From contig CAYZGU010000029.1 in NCBI GenBank assembly GCA_964478165.1, positions 1 to 44,592 of the forward strand: 44,592 nt of DNA, given 5' to 3'. Origin of the DNA: CAYZGU01 sp964478165 (GTDB lineage: Bacteria; Poribacteria; WGA-4E; JAJDTR01). This document shows, piece by piece, positions 10,025 through 20,800 of this stretch; position 1 is the stretch's first letter, and each line of letters starts with the position of its first letter. The notes beneath the pieces were generated by a model that saw nothing but the letters and a program-made list of their open reading frames with translations, ran no database searches and was not told the DNA's origin. Both the position numbers and the translations under genes were made by a program.

Positions 10025-11176
10025 ATGATTGAGATTGGGCTGACAGCATTATTTCGAGAAAAACAGGATCTAATCAAGGGCAGGTCGGTTGGTTTGATTA
10101 CAAATCAGACCGGAGTTGACGGAGTGTTGCGAGATAATGTACGACTCTTCGCGGAATGTGCAAACGCTCGTCTTGCTGCGCTCTTCAGCCCTGAGCACGG
10201 TTTGTGGGGAAATTACCAAGATGCGCTTGAAGTTTCTTCTGCAATTGAGTTGCGATACCGCATTCCGATTCACAGTCTTTATGGGAAAACACGTAAAGCT
10301 ACGCGAGAGATGCTGAACGGGATTGATGTGTTAGTGTTCGACATGCAAGATGTTGGTGCGCGTGTCTATACTTTTATTTCAACTATGTTTCTTTCGATGA
10401 AGGCGGCGTCTAGATGTGACGTTGATTTCATTGTCTTAGACCGTCCCAATCCTATCCGCGGAGATCAAGTCGAAGGCATTGTCTTACATCCGGATTTTAC
10501 ATCTTTTGTTGGTAGTCATTCAGTTCCTATTCGACACGGCATGACGGCTGGTGAACTTGCGCTCCTCTTCAAGGCTGACCTCGATCTAGAACTTTCGCTT
10601 GATGTTGTTCCAATGTGTGGATGGGCGCGGGAGATGTGGTACGATGAGACCGGACTCCAATGGGTGCCGCCATCACCGAATATGCCAACGCTCGACACGG
10701 CGATTCTATATCCAGGTACCTGCCTTATAGAAGGTACAAATCTGTCGGAAGGACGCGGTACAACAAGGCCCTTCGAGTGGATTGGTGCACCCTGGATTGA
10801 TGCTGACGTGTGGGTAGAAATGCTGAACCAGGTCGAAATGCCCGGCATCCGTGTGCGCCCCGTGCATTTTACACCCGCATTTTCTAAACACGCGAACGCC
10901 GTGTGCCATGGGGTTAGTCTTCATATTGTCGATCGCGATATTGTGAAACCGATTGAGCTCACACTTGGACTAATTTCAACGGTTTTAAATAAATATCCTA
11001 ACCACTTTGAGTTTCATCACACCGATCGAACCTACCCTTTTGACTTCCTAGCGGGAACCGATTCGGTGCGGCTTGGACTTGCAAATGGGAAATCGCCCAC
11101 TGCGCTCGTTCGGGACTGGAAGTCAGGCGTCGATGAGTTTTCCGTACGGCGGAAACCGTATCTAATCTACGGGTGA
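10025..11176 (+). CDS. namZ: Exo-beta-N-acetylmuramidase NamZ (DUF1343)
   Basis: Member of the DUF1343/YbbC family, characterised in other bacteria as an exo-lytic beta-N-acetylmuramidase that releases MurNAc from non-reducing ends of peptidoglycan fragments. Family segments are clear: GRSVGLITNQTGVD near residue 20, LFSPEHGLWG near 60, DMQDVGARVYTFISTM near 110, DRPNPI, and the LIEGTNLSEGRGTTRPFE block near 240. 383 aa, typical. No signal peptide is visible, unlike secreted versions, suggesting it acts on internalised fragments. GGAG lies only 1-2 nt from ATG 10025, so the ribosome-binding site is atypical, but the family N-terminus fits this start. Together with the AmiE-like hydrolase and AnmK it forms a muropeptide-recycling set. 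Confidence 0.92.
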   Translation: MIEIGLTALFREKQDLIKGRSVGLITNQTGVDGVLRDNVRLFAECANARLAALFSPEHGLWGNYQDALEVSSAIELRYRIPIHSLYGKTRKATREMLNGIDVLVFDMQDVGARVYTFISTMFLSMKAASRCDVDFIVLDRPNPIRGDQVEGIVLHPDFTSFVGSHSVPIRHGMTAGELALLFKADLDLELSLDVVPMCGWAREMWYDETGLQWVPPSPNMPTLDTAILYPGTCLIEGTNLSEGRGTTRPFEWIGAPWIDADVWVEMLNQVEMPGIRVRPVHFTPAFSKHANAVCHGVSLHIVDRDIVKPIELTLGLISTVLNKYPNHFEFHHTDRTYPFDFLAGTDSVRLGLANGKSPTALVRDWKSGVDEFSVRRKPYLIYG

Positions 11177-11184
11177 CCGACAGC

Positions 11185-11224
11185 TTAACAGATGTTTTTT
11201 TAGTGCTGATGAAGACTCTGTTAA
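11185..11224. repeat. Inverted repeat between namZ and anmK
   Basis: TTAACAG (11185-11191) and CTGTTAA (11218-11224) form a perfect 7-bp inverted repeat separated by 26 nt that includes a run of seven T. It could be an operator, or a weak terminator-like or attenuation element within the 84-bp gap. The function is not established. Confidence 0.3.
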
Positions 11225-11260
11225 ATTCAACAACCACTTTGTTTTCAATGTATTATACCT

Positions 11261-12448
11261 ATGAAAGTCTTCCATGAGCTTCTCCAGAAATCTAGAAAAA
11301 AAGTCATTGGATTAATGTCAGGAACTTCCGTCGATGGTGTTGATGCGGCACTCGTTGAGATTCAAGAACAGGGTTTGTCAACACAGGTTGAGCTAATTGC
11401 TTTTAAAACTTTTCCCTTTGAAAGTGAAATCCGTACTCGTATTTTCGATCTCTTTCATCCCGATAGTGCTCGTGTTGATGAAATCTGCCAATTGAACTTT
11501 TTCATCGGAGAGCGATTTGCCGAAGCCGTACTGACGCTCGTTGAGGATGTGGGAATTCCGGTTGAGGCGGTTGACCTCATCGGATCTCACGGGCAGACTA
11601 TTCACCATCTTCCTTCACAGCCTGAAGCACCATATATTTTTTCGACACTACAAATTGGTGAGGCTGCCGTTATCGCGCACCGCACGGGCGTCCCAACTAT
11701 CGCCGATTTCAGAGTTGCCGATGTAGCAGCAGGTGGACAGGGTGCTCCACTGGTTGCGTACGTTGACTTCCTGATGTTTAGGAAACGAGAGAGGACGGTT
11801 GCGTTACAGAACATTGGGGGCATCTCTAACGTTACCCTTATCCCTGCAGCGGGAGATGCCTGTGACGTTCTTGCTTCCGACACAGGTCCAGGGAACATGA
11901 TTATCGACGCAGTAACAGAGATTGTTACAAATCGGAAGCAGTTTTTTGATGCGTCGGGTAGGCTTGCAGCGCAAGGACAGGCATGTGAATCGCTGCTGGC
12001 AAACTGGCTTCGTAGTCCGTTTTTCAATGCAGTGCCACCCAAGAGCACGGGGCGAGAAGCTTATGGCCGCCAATTTGCGCAGCAGGCGATTGAGCAGGGA
12101 AAAGTGCTCGGAATCTCGTCTCGGGATCTAGTTGCGACCGTCACAGAATTTACTGCCCGAACAATCTTTAATCACTACAACCGATTTGTATTCCCACATT
12201 GGTCAGTTGATGAAATTTATGTGAGTGGGGGGGGTATCTATAATGTGACTTTGATGACGCGATTGAAAAATCTATTTACCCCCGTTCCTGTTGAACCCCT
12301 CGATTCTTATGGTATTCCAAGCGATGCGAAAGAAGCAATTGCCTTTGCAGTGCTTGCGAATGAAGCCCTCTATGGCATTCCCGCGAACTTGTCTCAGGTC
12401 ACGGGCGCCTCTCAACCAAAGGTGCTCGGGAAATTTGTTCCTGCCTAA
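11261..12448 (+). CDS. anmK: Anhydro-N-acetylmuramic acid kinase
   Basis: Phosphorylates and opens 1,6-anhydro-MurNAc to MurNAc-6-phosphate during cell-wall recycling. The actin/ASKHA-fold kinase signature GLMSGTSVDGVDAALVEI lies at residues 17-34. LIGSHGQTIHHLP, NIGGISNVTLIP and DTGPGNMIID follow in the correct family order, and a late VSGGGIYNVTLM matches the ATP-site glycine motif. 395 aa, typical. It sits 84 bp after namZ in the same direction, with an AT-rich stretch just upstream of ATG. AnmK normally needs anhydro-muropeptides from lytic transglycosylases; pairing with NamZ, which yields plain MurNAc, suggests both anhydro and reducing ends are salvaged. MurQ is not in the window. Confidence 0.95.
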   Translation: MKVFHELLQKSRKKVIGLMSGTSVDGVDAALVEIQEQGLSTQVELIAFKTFPFESEIRTRIFDLFHPDSARVDEICQLNFFIGERFAEAVLTLVEDVGIPVEAVDLIGSHGQTIHHLPSQPEAPYIFSTLQIGEAAVIAHRTGVPTIADFRVADVAAGGQGAPLVAYVDFLMFRKRERTVALQNIGGISNVTLIPAAGDACDVLASDTGPGNMIIDAVTEIVTNRKQFFDASGRLAAQGQACESLLANWLRSPFFNAVPPKSTGREAYGRQFAQQAIEQGKVLGISSRDLVATVTEFTARTIFNHYNRFVFPHWSVDEIYVSGGGIYNVTLMTRLKNLFTPVPVEPLDSYGIPSDAKEAIAFAVLANEALYGIPANLSQVTGASQPKVLGKFVPA

Positions 12449-12475
12449 GCACTCTTGTTTTTTTGAAAGTAGATT

Positions 12476-12778
12476 ATGGCAAACTTTCTTATTTATTCAC
12501 TTGATAAAACAGCCCTGTCCCCATTCGAGATTTCACCAATGTTGAGGAAACAGCTTCAGTATTTTACTGACGGTGAAGTTCGGCACGCGGGAAGTGCTCA
12601 TGAATTCTTTTTTCCTCTTGTTCGTACCTCCTTGCTTCTTGAGCAAGGGGTATTCCATGTTGTTTCGCCGTTGGATGATCAGAACCAAGCAGAGATTGAG
12701 ATCACCGATGAACAAGAGGATTTGTTGCAATGGCTTGTTCGGAATCAGATTGAGCGGGTACGAGTCTCAGAACAGTAG
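12476..12778 (+). CDS. Hypothetical protein downstream of anmK
   Basis: 100-residue acidic protein that I cannot assign to a family. It begins MANFLIYSLDKTALSPFEIS and has a hydrophobic-alternating middle (FFFPLVRTSLLLEQGVFHVV) and an acidic segment (EIEITDEQEDLLQWLV). There is no signal peptide or membrane helix. Composition and frame look like real coding sequence, and it follows anmK by only 27 bp on the same strand, so co-transcription is likely. Its Shine-Dalgarno is weak. A role linked to muropeptide recycling would be a guess from position only. Confidence 0.6.
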   Translation: MANFLIYSLDKTALSPFEISPMLRKQLQYFTDGEVRHAGSAHEFFFPLVRTSLLLEQGVFHVVSPLDDQNQAEIEITDEQEDLLQWLVRNQIERVRVSEQ

Positions 12779-12888
12779 AACTAGGTTCGGATTCCAGAAG
12801 AAGCTTAACACATCGATTTCGGGAGGATTAGCGTTACTGAATTACTAATCTGCGCGAACTAAGAGAACAGCTTGACAGATTGTGCATA

Positions 12889-13238
12889 CTACTTCAGAAC
12901 GAGCATGCGGCAACTGGCCTGGAACGGACCAGCGTCTAGAGTGTAAAAATAGACATTGCTTGAGACCGTCTCGCGAATCTGGTCTCCGCCATCCCAGTAG
13001 GCGCCGTATCTCGAATCAGATAGCCACCCGCTTGTTGTCAACCAAGGTTCAACTCCCGTATCAGTTGCTTCCGGGTGTTGTAGATGCGAAGGGTCATGTC
13101 AGATTCAGCGATGGTTGTTAGTCCAATACCCAGCACCAGACTGAAAACGATAAACCGTATGGTTTCCACATAATCTTCTAAAGAGTTTTGCACTTCTCTT
13201 GCGCTACGCCCAGATTTTGTCCGTACTGGCTGTCTCAA
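12889..13238 (-). pseudogene. Relic of FlgD-like/T9SS-type C-terminal domain
   Basis: Frameshifted remnant of a FlgD-Ig-like C-terminal module of the kind found at the ends of secreted or surface proteins. In one minus frame, SDMTLRIYNTRKQLIREL (strands of the VTLRIYN-x-x-GQLVREL pattern) runs into a stop. Shifting frame gives WLSDSRYGAYWDGGDQIRE followed by VSSNVYFYTLDAGPFQA and ending CRMLVLK-stop at 12889, which is the standard YWDG-x-D-x-x-G-x-x-V-x-SGVYFY-x-L-x-AG ending. The upstream part to about 13238 is only loosely readable. The same module ends the PorU-like protein nearby. No passenger domain could be recovered, so this is a truncated, inactive gene end. Confidence 0.75.
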
Positions 13239-13696
13239 ACGTGCTTCTTACAGGATTGGAGTGAAAAGTGCTCTAGCGTATCCCGAGTTCGATGGCTCTC
13301 GATAGTTAGCGGAAAAGGTGAACAAAATTCGATGTGCTGGCGCGTCGTTTGGAAAGTGGGCAAATGAATTGTTAGAAGCGGTGATTGCCTTGGTTGAACG
13401 CATTGATAATCTGGTGTAATCTCCGGAACGCTTTATGTTCGACCAGCAAATTAAGACTGACGCCTTAGCAAATGGCTAGGATTGGTTCTTGTTACATCAT
13501 CACGACCGTTCGAGGTTCTCCAATGCCAACATGGTTCAGAAGGATTCCAAACCGGTTGGATATCTAAAGGGAGTGAGCGGCGAGATCGATCTGGAGTTCT
13601 AATTTCATGAAGCACATGTTCTGGACCGTCCACTCCCCGTTTCCATTGCTGAATAATTAGATGGGTATTCAAGTATTGGAGAGGAATGTTTGTCGA
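13239..13696. other. Gene-free spacer, probably eroded gene body
   Basis: No intact gene. Minus-strand frames contain short runs that look mildly protein-like (for example around 13451-13672), but no family is recognisable. As this lies directly upstream of the FlgD-like relic on the same strand, it may be the decayed passenger region of that gene. Confidence 0.35.
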
Positions 13697-14779
13697 CTAA
13701 AACCGTAGAATTGCAGAAATTCGATTGCTGTTGCCAAGGTCGTGACTTCCGAGAAAGGCATAATCGATAGAAAATGCCGCGCCGGTTAGGAATGATAGCT
13801 TCAAACCTACACCAGCTGTCAGCAAACGGGTTGTCGTGATACCTTCGCGCTCTTGTACGCCAACCCTAAATGCGAGTAGCTCTGTGAAAACATACTCTGC
13901 GCCGTAGTGCATTTCGAAGGAGTGGAGCAAATCAGTATCTACTGTAAGTAGTACGTGGCTATCCAATGAGGCCAAATCTTGACGGTACGAGATGCCGAAT
14001 TTTAGATTCGGTTGGATAGTATCCGTGTTCGACGCTTGCCCTTCAGCTTTCGGTGGGGTATTCCAATAAAGCTTTGTCTTGAAGAAGTCTAGTGCTACAA
14101 CACCAACTGACACTCGACGCCAGTTTTCATGGTCCGCATTCCAGAGAACAGCTAGATCTCCTCCTAAGCCAATTGCATTAGTGTTTCGCAACGCTGAGAT
14201 ATAGATGAATTTTGCATTTCCTCCGGCAAACAAGTTAACCCATTTTGGTCCAATTCGCGTACCGTAGGACATTATAAATGCATTGTCCGTGTTGCTGAAA
14301 GTACTCTGGATTTTAGGTCGATTGTCTGGTCCCACCCCGGCAGAGGGAATGGGCAAAGCGGTAATTGGAATGTCATCAACACCCACTCGTAGCCAGCTAA
14401 GCCCAATGGATGTATCTGTCCCTATTGGGTGAATGTAGTTGATGAAATTGTAACTGTCTTGGTCACCAAGGCTTGAGTGCATGAATGAGATCTCGGAGTG
14501 ACTCAGACGTCCGAGACCTGCGGGATTCCAGTATGTTGTTGTCGAATCATCTGCGATTGCAACAAAACTGCCCCCCATTCCCAGAGGTCTTGCGCCGACA
14601 CCAAGTGTCAAGAAATCGCCTGCGTGGTTAGATGCAGCTTTAGTCAGGGATTGGCTCAATAGCCAAATAAGTATAACGCTGATTGTTAATGAAACGAGCG
14701 CCTTAAACCGTGCGACTCGAATCCTGTTCTGCTTTGAGAGACAGTGGATTTTCCCGATATAAGATTTCTGAAAGTTCAA
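13697..14779 (-). CDS. PorV/PorQ-family outer-membrane protein (UPF0164)
   Basis: Predicted outer-membrane beta-barrel of the PorV/PorQ (FadL-like, UPF0164) family. In Bacteroidota, PorV shuttles type IX secretion substrates to the PorU sortase. A signal-anchor-like hydrophobic segment (LVSLTISVILIWLLSQSL) ends near AASNHAGDFLTLGVGARPLGMGGSFVAIADDSTTTYWNPAGL, where the LGVGARPLGMGGAFVA...YWNPAGL pattern is the family hallmark. The remainder alternates as beta strands (SFMHSSLGDQDSYNFINYI, LSIDYAFLGSHDLG) and ends in an aromatic (ILRF). 360 aa, typical. The start is TTG 14779 with AAGGAG about 10 nt upstream. It lies 63 bp after the PorU-like gene, so the two probably form one unit. Confidence 0.88.
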   Translation of the reverse strand: MNFQKSYIGKIHCLSKQNRIRVARFKALVSLTISVILIWLLSQSLTKAASNHAGDFLTLGVGARPLGMGGSFVAIADDSTTTYWNPAGLGRLSHSEISFMHSSLGDQDSYNFINYIHPIGTDTSIGLSWLRVGVDDIPITALPIPSAGVGPDNRPKIQSTFSNTDNAFIMSYGTRIGPKWVNLFAGGNAKFIYISALRNTNAIGLGGDLAVLWNADHENWRRVSVGVVALDFFKTKLYWNTPPKAEGQASNTDTIQPNLKFGISYRQDLASLDSHVLLTVDTDLLHSFEMHYGAEYVFTELLAFRVGVQEREGITTTRLLTAGVGLKLSFLTGAAFSIDYAFLGSHDLGNSNRISAILRF

Positions 14780-14842
14780 CGACTGATTACTCCTTTACAT
14801 ACGCAGCTGGAATACTATGTTAATGTATGTTGATTAAAATTG

Positions 14843-17800
14843 CTACTTGAGCTTCATCATCTTGAGATACTCAATCAGATTTTTTTCGCCTTCTTTTCTT
14901 ACGCAAATCTTACAGTAATATACTCCATTTGCGACCTCGTTGCCATCTCGATCTCGGCCATCCCATGGTATCATGTTGAATCCAGCGGATGCATCTTCCG
15001 TGAACTCCCGTACTAGTCGACCCGACAGGCTGTAGACTTTGACACTTATTTCATCAGCTACCCCGGTGAGCTCACAAGTGATGGTTGTGTCACTCGTGAA
15101 CGGATTCGGGTAATTTAGTGCTTTCAAAAGTTGAAGTATTTTGTGAACACGGAACTCAAGCTCTTTCTCAGATTCGTTGCCGTCAACGTCACTTGTGGTT
15201 AGCCGTAGCTGATAACTACCCGATTGGAGTGGCGGCGAATGGTAATTCAGTGCAACTTGATTCGAACCGGTGCGATGACTTAAACGATATTCCGTTTCCG
15301 GAATTAGGATAAAATCGCTACCCTTACGAATCTCGAGACGAATAGAGCGGGTAATATAGTCAATTCCATTATTGTCTGTGAGGGTTGCTTGAATTAGCGG
15401 CTCAGAAGAAACTGGGTCGCCGTCAGCGAAACTCTGTTTAGCTACTGCCATCTGAATATCTGGGGGAATGACGTCGTCACTTCGCATCAACGCTAGAGGG
15501 CCAAGCATCGTTACCTCTGCGCGGACTCGCCCGACCTCTCTGGTTTCGAATCGGAAACTGTCCCCCGTTTCAAACATCCACCTGCCTTGTGCAAGCTTGA
15601 GTGTAAGCCCAAACTCTGGATAGCTGAATTCCTTGCCAACAATGCCCTGTATCGGTTGGCCGTTCTGCAAAAGGATTCCAGTCTCCTGACCCTCGATTTG
15701 AAAATGATGCGAGTCAACAAATAAGATGACCCAACGGTCCCGTGGCATTGATGAATTCGGTGAAAGGCGTACGTATTGAATTGCACCCGTTCCTCTGTTT
15801 TCCTCTAGGAAGGAGGAAGCATACAGAGGAGAAGTGTTGTCCACGCTGTCTTGGTCCACATCAAAAGTGAGGACATCTCCGAATTGGAACGAGGGTTCCG
15901 CCTGATCTATGTCGATGGCGATTCCATCTCTATAGTTTGGGGGATCTTGTGGAAATTCTATGTGTCGAAGAGCGGAAATTACTGTTGGAGGTGCTCCATC
16001 TTTCCGAACCAATACACGGTATGTGGTTGCAGACGTGAAGAGTAAAACCCAACGACCACGCTTTGTTCCCGTTGGCGCAATTCGCACGTCTAGAAGGTTC
16101 CCCTGTCCATGATTCGATGGGCTTACGTTCGCTATCGTTGGTCGCACCTGAATTGACCCATCCGCCGCGGTAGCCAACTTAGAGTCAACACGTGTCCATT
16201 TCCCGAGTGTTTCTACCCACAGATATGCGCTGATTTCTTTTGCTCGCTGTTCTGCTCCTTCGTTGATTGCTGAGACCTGCTCTCGCGAGAAGTCATCAAA
16301 CTCGATTAGAGAATCATCAGTGCTTGGCATCTTTCCGAACAACTCATCGCTAATTTCTCGTTTCAGCGCATTGAGATCGAATCGGATTTCTGATGTCATG
16401 GGTTGGTTCAATCTTGAGTTCGTTTGTCCACCGGCCAGTGCTACATTATAGGCGACAGCGTTGCGCCCATTTGGCAGAGCGACCGGTGTCAAGTTGTATT
16501 GTTGTATGGGTTGAGGTTGATTTTGCTCTGACATTTCTCTAATCGTTAACACCGTGGGTTGAGGCAAAATGTCACTCGACAGTCGAAAATCAATCACACT
16601 GTCATGGCTAAACGCTCGCTTTGCGGTTTTCCCGATTAAGGTTTCTCGGACCTGAACTTCCTTCTGGCCGAGATTGTCTTCCTCATCTCCCTCACGCACT
16701 TTTCCATTCGGCGTTTCCTTCTTATCAAAGACTGGATCAATCCAGACAAAGATTTTATGGTCGCCAATTGTTAATTCATGTGTGAGTGTTACGGTGGTAA
16801 TCCAATTAATGTTAAGTGGATTTTCCCGAAACGCGCGTGGTTGGTCCGTAGTTTGGTTCTGCGAATGTAGGGTTTTGTGCGGTTCCAGTGGGTCTCGCCG
16901 CTGCCAGGCATCGGGGGAAACTTCCACTTGGCCGAGAAACCAGGCTTCCTCATCAACGACATTATCCATATTGAGGTCTGGATTGCCTGCGAAGAAAACA
17001 ACTTCCACCGAGTCTTCCAACTCGATGTTTTCAACCTGTTGGATGTCTGCATTAAGTGTCCACGAGTTAGCGTCAGCAGAATATTGGTAATAGATTAGTG
17101 ATTCGCGCGCGTTAAGAGCCGTATTGACCGGTTTCAGATTTGGAAAGACAACAGGGCGGTAGCTCAAGAGGTCTGAGATGGTCACGTTGTCATCAATATC
17201 GACAACTTGAATATCGTATCGAATGGCAGCACCATTAGCGGCTAACAGTAACGGCGATGGAACTGTGTACCAGTCGATTCCACGGAGTTGGTCTGGAATC
17301 ATTGTTACTGTTTCCCAATCACGTGTCTCTGGATTTCGCCAGGTTAATGTGACTTCCTTGATGCCTGTATTGCTCAATTCATCAGAGATTTGGGCGGAAA
17401 TGCGGAAAGAGTCTTCATTCACAGTTTCTGGTTGAATGTCAAGAATCTTTGGTTCCAGTACTGTGAGAGAAGTTCCACCGACCGCGATGTGCGCCGGGCC
17501 CTCTGCATAATACTCAACATGAGCGGGGCCTGAATTGATGTTGTCCGGTACGAGGATAGAGAAGGCAGGAAACTTCCCGTTAGTGACTTGTGATTCCTTG
17601 GTTACTACTACATCGCCGGTATAAAATTCAACGGCCCCATTTTTTCCCGTGCCAGTGGCGTGCTTACCGGGAAATATAGCCTTAACTTGTAACGGACCGT
17701 TAAAGTGTGATATCGGCGAAAATTGTTTTTCTTTGGATCTGGCATTGTAAACGACGTCAAGTATCTGTCCTGGCGAAATCTCGATTGTCCCTCCTGGGAC

Positions 17801-20800
17801 CACAGTCGTAGTTTTAACTTTAGGTTGTATTTCAAAGTCAGCCATTGCTAGCTGCATAGCGGGATCGGCAAAAAGAGTGTACGCCATCATTACATCGATA
17901 TTGCTTCCTACTCCGTGATTGATTAACAGTTCAATCTTTGAGTTGAAGGTAAGTGCCCCAAGTTCCCTTTCGTTTCGTTGAAATAGATGGTCAAAGATGA
18001 TTCGATTTAGCGCATCGTTTCCGCTGCCATAGGTGAGGCGAGTAGCACTGAGCATACCAATAATACCCCCTTTGGCTTTCCTTAGCAATTTTTCGGCCAT
18101 GCTTGGTTCACCGGGGGCATCGAAGTATCCGTTGTAGCAGCTTAACACCAACATAAATGGAATATGCCGTGTCTGTTCAACTAAATCAACCGAGACGTTT
18201 CCAAAGATGTTTTCATGGGCCCAAACGATCCTGCCGCCGTGTCCGGCATATTGGGCCAGGACCGCTCCTTCGCTTAAAGCGTCTACGATTCGTTTCTTTG
18301 CAACGTGCTGTGGTAACATTCCGCGGAAATCGTCCGGGTTTGCCTCCACCAGGTCGATAATGTCTTCGAGGAAGATTTCAGTGGTTTCATAGCCAAGTAG
18401 CGTATGGCTTTGCGCAATTTCGTTCAGGCTTTTCTTGAATATGAAATCACCAGAATTGTTTACTTCATCGTCTGCTACGGAGATGATATGACGGCGCCAG
18501 CTCCCATTCGGTCTGTTACTTTCGTAGTTGATGATTTTGTCAACAATCCCGGTTGCATGATCCATCGTTTCTACGGTTAAGCGGCCAATATAGAAATCTG
18601 TGAGCTCGTCTAGTCCACTTACTGTTGCGTACCAGTGGTCCGCGGCTGTGCGACCAAACGAAGTCGTCCAGATGTAGTGTGTCGGGATATAGCCCATGAC
18701 CTCGGGTGGTTCCGGATAAAGATTTTTGTCAACGCCGAGGAAATCGTACGTCCCATCTCCCATGATTACGACATAGGAAAGTGCAGGAGGCTGCCAATTT
18801 TCATAAGCATATGCTAGAAAATCCTTTATGGCTCTTGGATTTACCCTTCCATCTCCAAATTCATCGTAGATCTCGGTGACATCGACAACTTTAGTACGGA
18901 ATCCTCCACCCCGCTCATCTGCACGCCAATTTGCCAGTCGCTTTGATGGTTCAAGGAAGTTAGGATGGGTGATAATTATGTAGTCAGCGGCATTAGACAT
19001 TGATAGCAGGCCACTAGGCGTGACTGCTTCGACTTTAGCAGGTCTGCGAACTCCGTCTGACGAAACGGCGATGAATTGTGCATCATGGGTGTCTGGCACT
19101 TGAAACGTGGCGTTGTAGGCGACGTGAGGTATGTCGTGACGAAACCCAGCGTTATTCTTGTTTTTACCGCTTGTTTGGGAACGATAAATTGCGCTTAGGC
19201 GATTGCGGTCCGCTAGATCTAAATTGACACGCGAAATGGTCGGATTTTTCAGCTTCGAAACGAGGTGTTCGCCATCGTACTCAAACAACTCTACTTTGGG
19301 TGCGAGAAATGTCTGGATAGAATATTCTAATCTGCGGTGCTTGCGAACTGCATATGACGTGGTGCTTGGAGGTGAGGAAAATTCAAGATAGTCGTTGACT
19401 GCCTTCAGCAATCGCGTATATTCGACGTCAAATGAATTGAGGTAGACGTGGTATGGATAACGTGTGGTGTCATCTTCCTCTGTGGTGTCGACCCTAGCGA
19501 GTGTCAATATGTTCGAGTCACCTTTGGTGGCATCTTTGAGGTTGTCCCAAACGCGTAGCGTTTTCTCCAACGAGGTTGTGTTCTGGAGTCGCCATGTAGC
19601 GTTGTCGATTCGTACACCATTGATGGAGGTCAGGATCTCGTGGTTTCTGGGTGTGCCACCTTGTAGTAGTAGTTCGATTGTTGGTTGATCGAAGCTACGA
19701 GCAAGGTCATATAGTGGGAATTCTAACTCCATTTCGTTGTAGTCACTTGAATTTCTTATTCCGTCCCAATACCAAAAATCAAGCGATTCAAACCATGCGT
19801 GCTTATCGTTCGATGAGACATCTTCGGGCCGAACATGTTCTAGATTGTTCGTTAGCAGATTTTCTTCGAAGTGGATTCTTGACCGAAATACAGGTACGAC
19901 GGTTGCTGTCGGATCGTCAGGGGTGGCATCAATCTCCGAGACACGTATGCCTCGTCGGCGCTCCAAGTTCAACCAATAGACGTTCCACTGAGTGTATCTG
20001 TCTTGTGGGTTCAATCCAAGAAAATCTATGTAATCTCCGCGATCGAAACTGCCATCCGACTCCCCGTGGATATACATTGGAACCTCTTTGCCACCGGTTC
20101 GCAGATGGAGATTTCGCACGTCTGCCTCTCTGAGATCTATACCCCACTCGTTCCGTAAATCGGCCCATGTCAATCGATAGATGCCAGTTTTATCAACGAG
20201 AATCTTATATCGCACCTTGTCGGGAACGACTGGCGGCGGGTGCTGAATAGCAGGTGCACTAGGAGAACGTCTCCTGGGTACGCGCCACACCTTCGCTTCC
20301 TCATAGTTTAACAAAAGATTACGGAAAGTACGTTCAAAGGCATCTGTTTCTCTAATGATTCCAGAATCATAATATAGCGATGGGGAGAGTGAAGGTTCCA
20401 AGGTAACGGCATCATGTAGATCAAAATGGATGCGGACTACTATGCGTGAATGAAGGTGCAACCGCCTCGATTGCGGCACATATTGTACAGGGCGAAGTTC
20501 AAGGTAGATAACGCGTTGAGATCGTATGTAACCATCATATATAATCTCAGCCAGATTGGTGGGATATACCGAATCCGTTTGATATGCCAACCCGTCTTCA
20601 CGCCATTCCTCAACAGCCGTTTGAATGGATTCGGCGGACCCCGCACCATGCCGTGAAGCGTGGACGCTATGTTGAAGCGTACGACGTGGGGCGGGTGGAA
20701 GTCGATGGTTCAGCCGCGTCTCATTTGTCGCGTGAACTATTTCGACTGAGAAACTTGCGTTTGCTGGCACGCCGAGTACGACACGCGACACCGGAAGGTA

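Noticed and set aside
11602..12048. 148-codon minus-strand frame
   Set aside because: Fully antisense to anmK, whose plus-strand product has all family motifs; a shadow frame.
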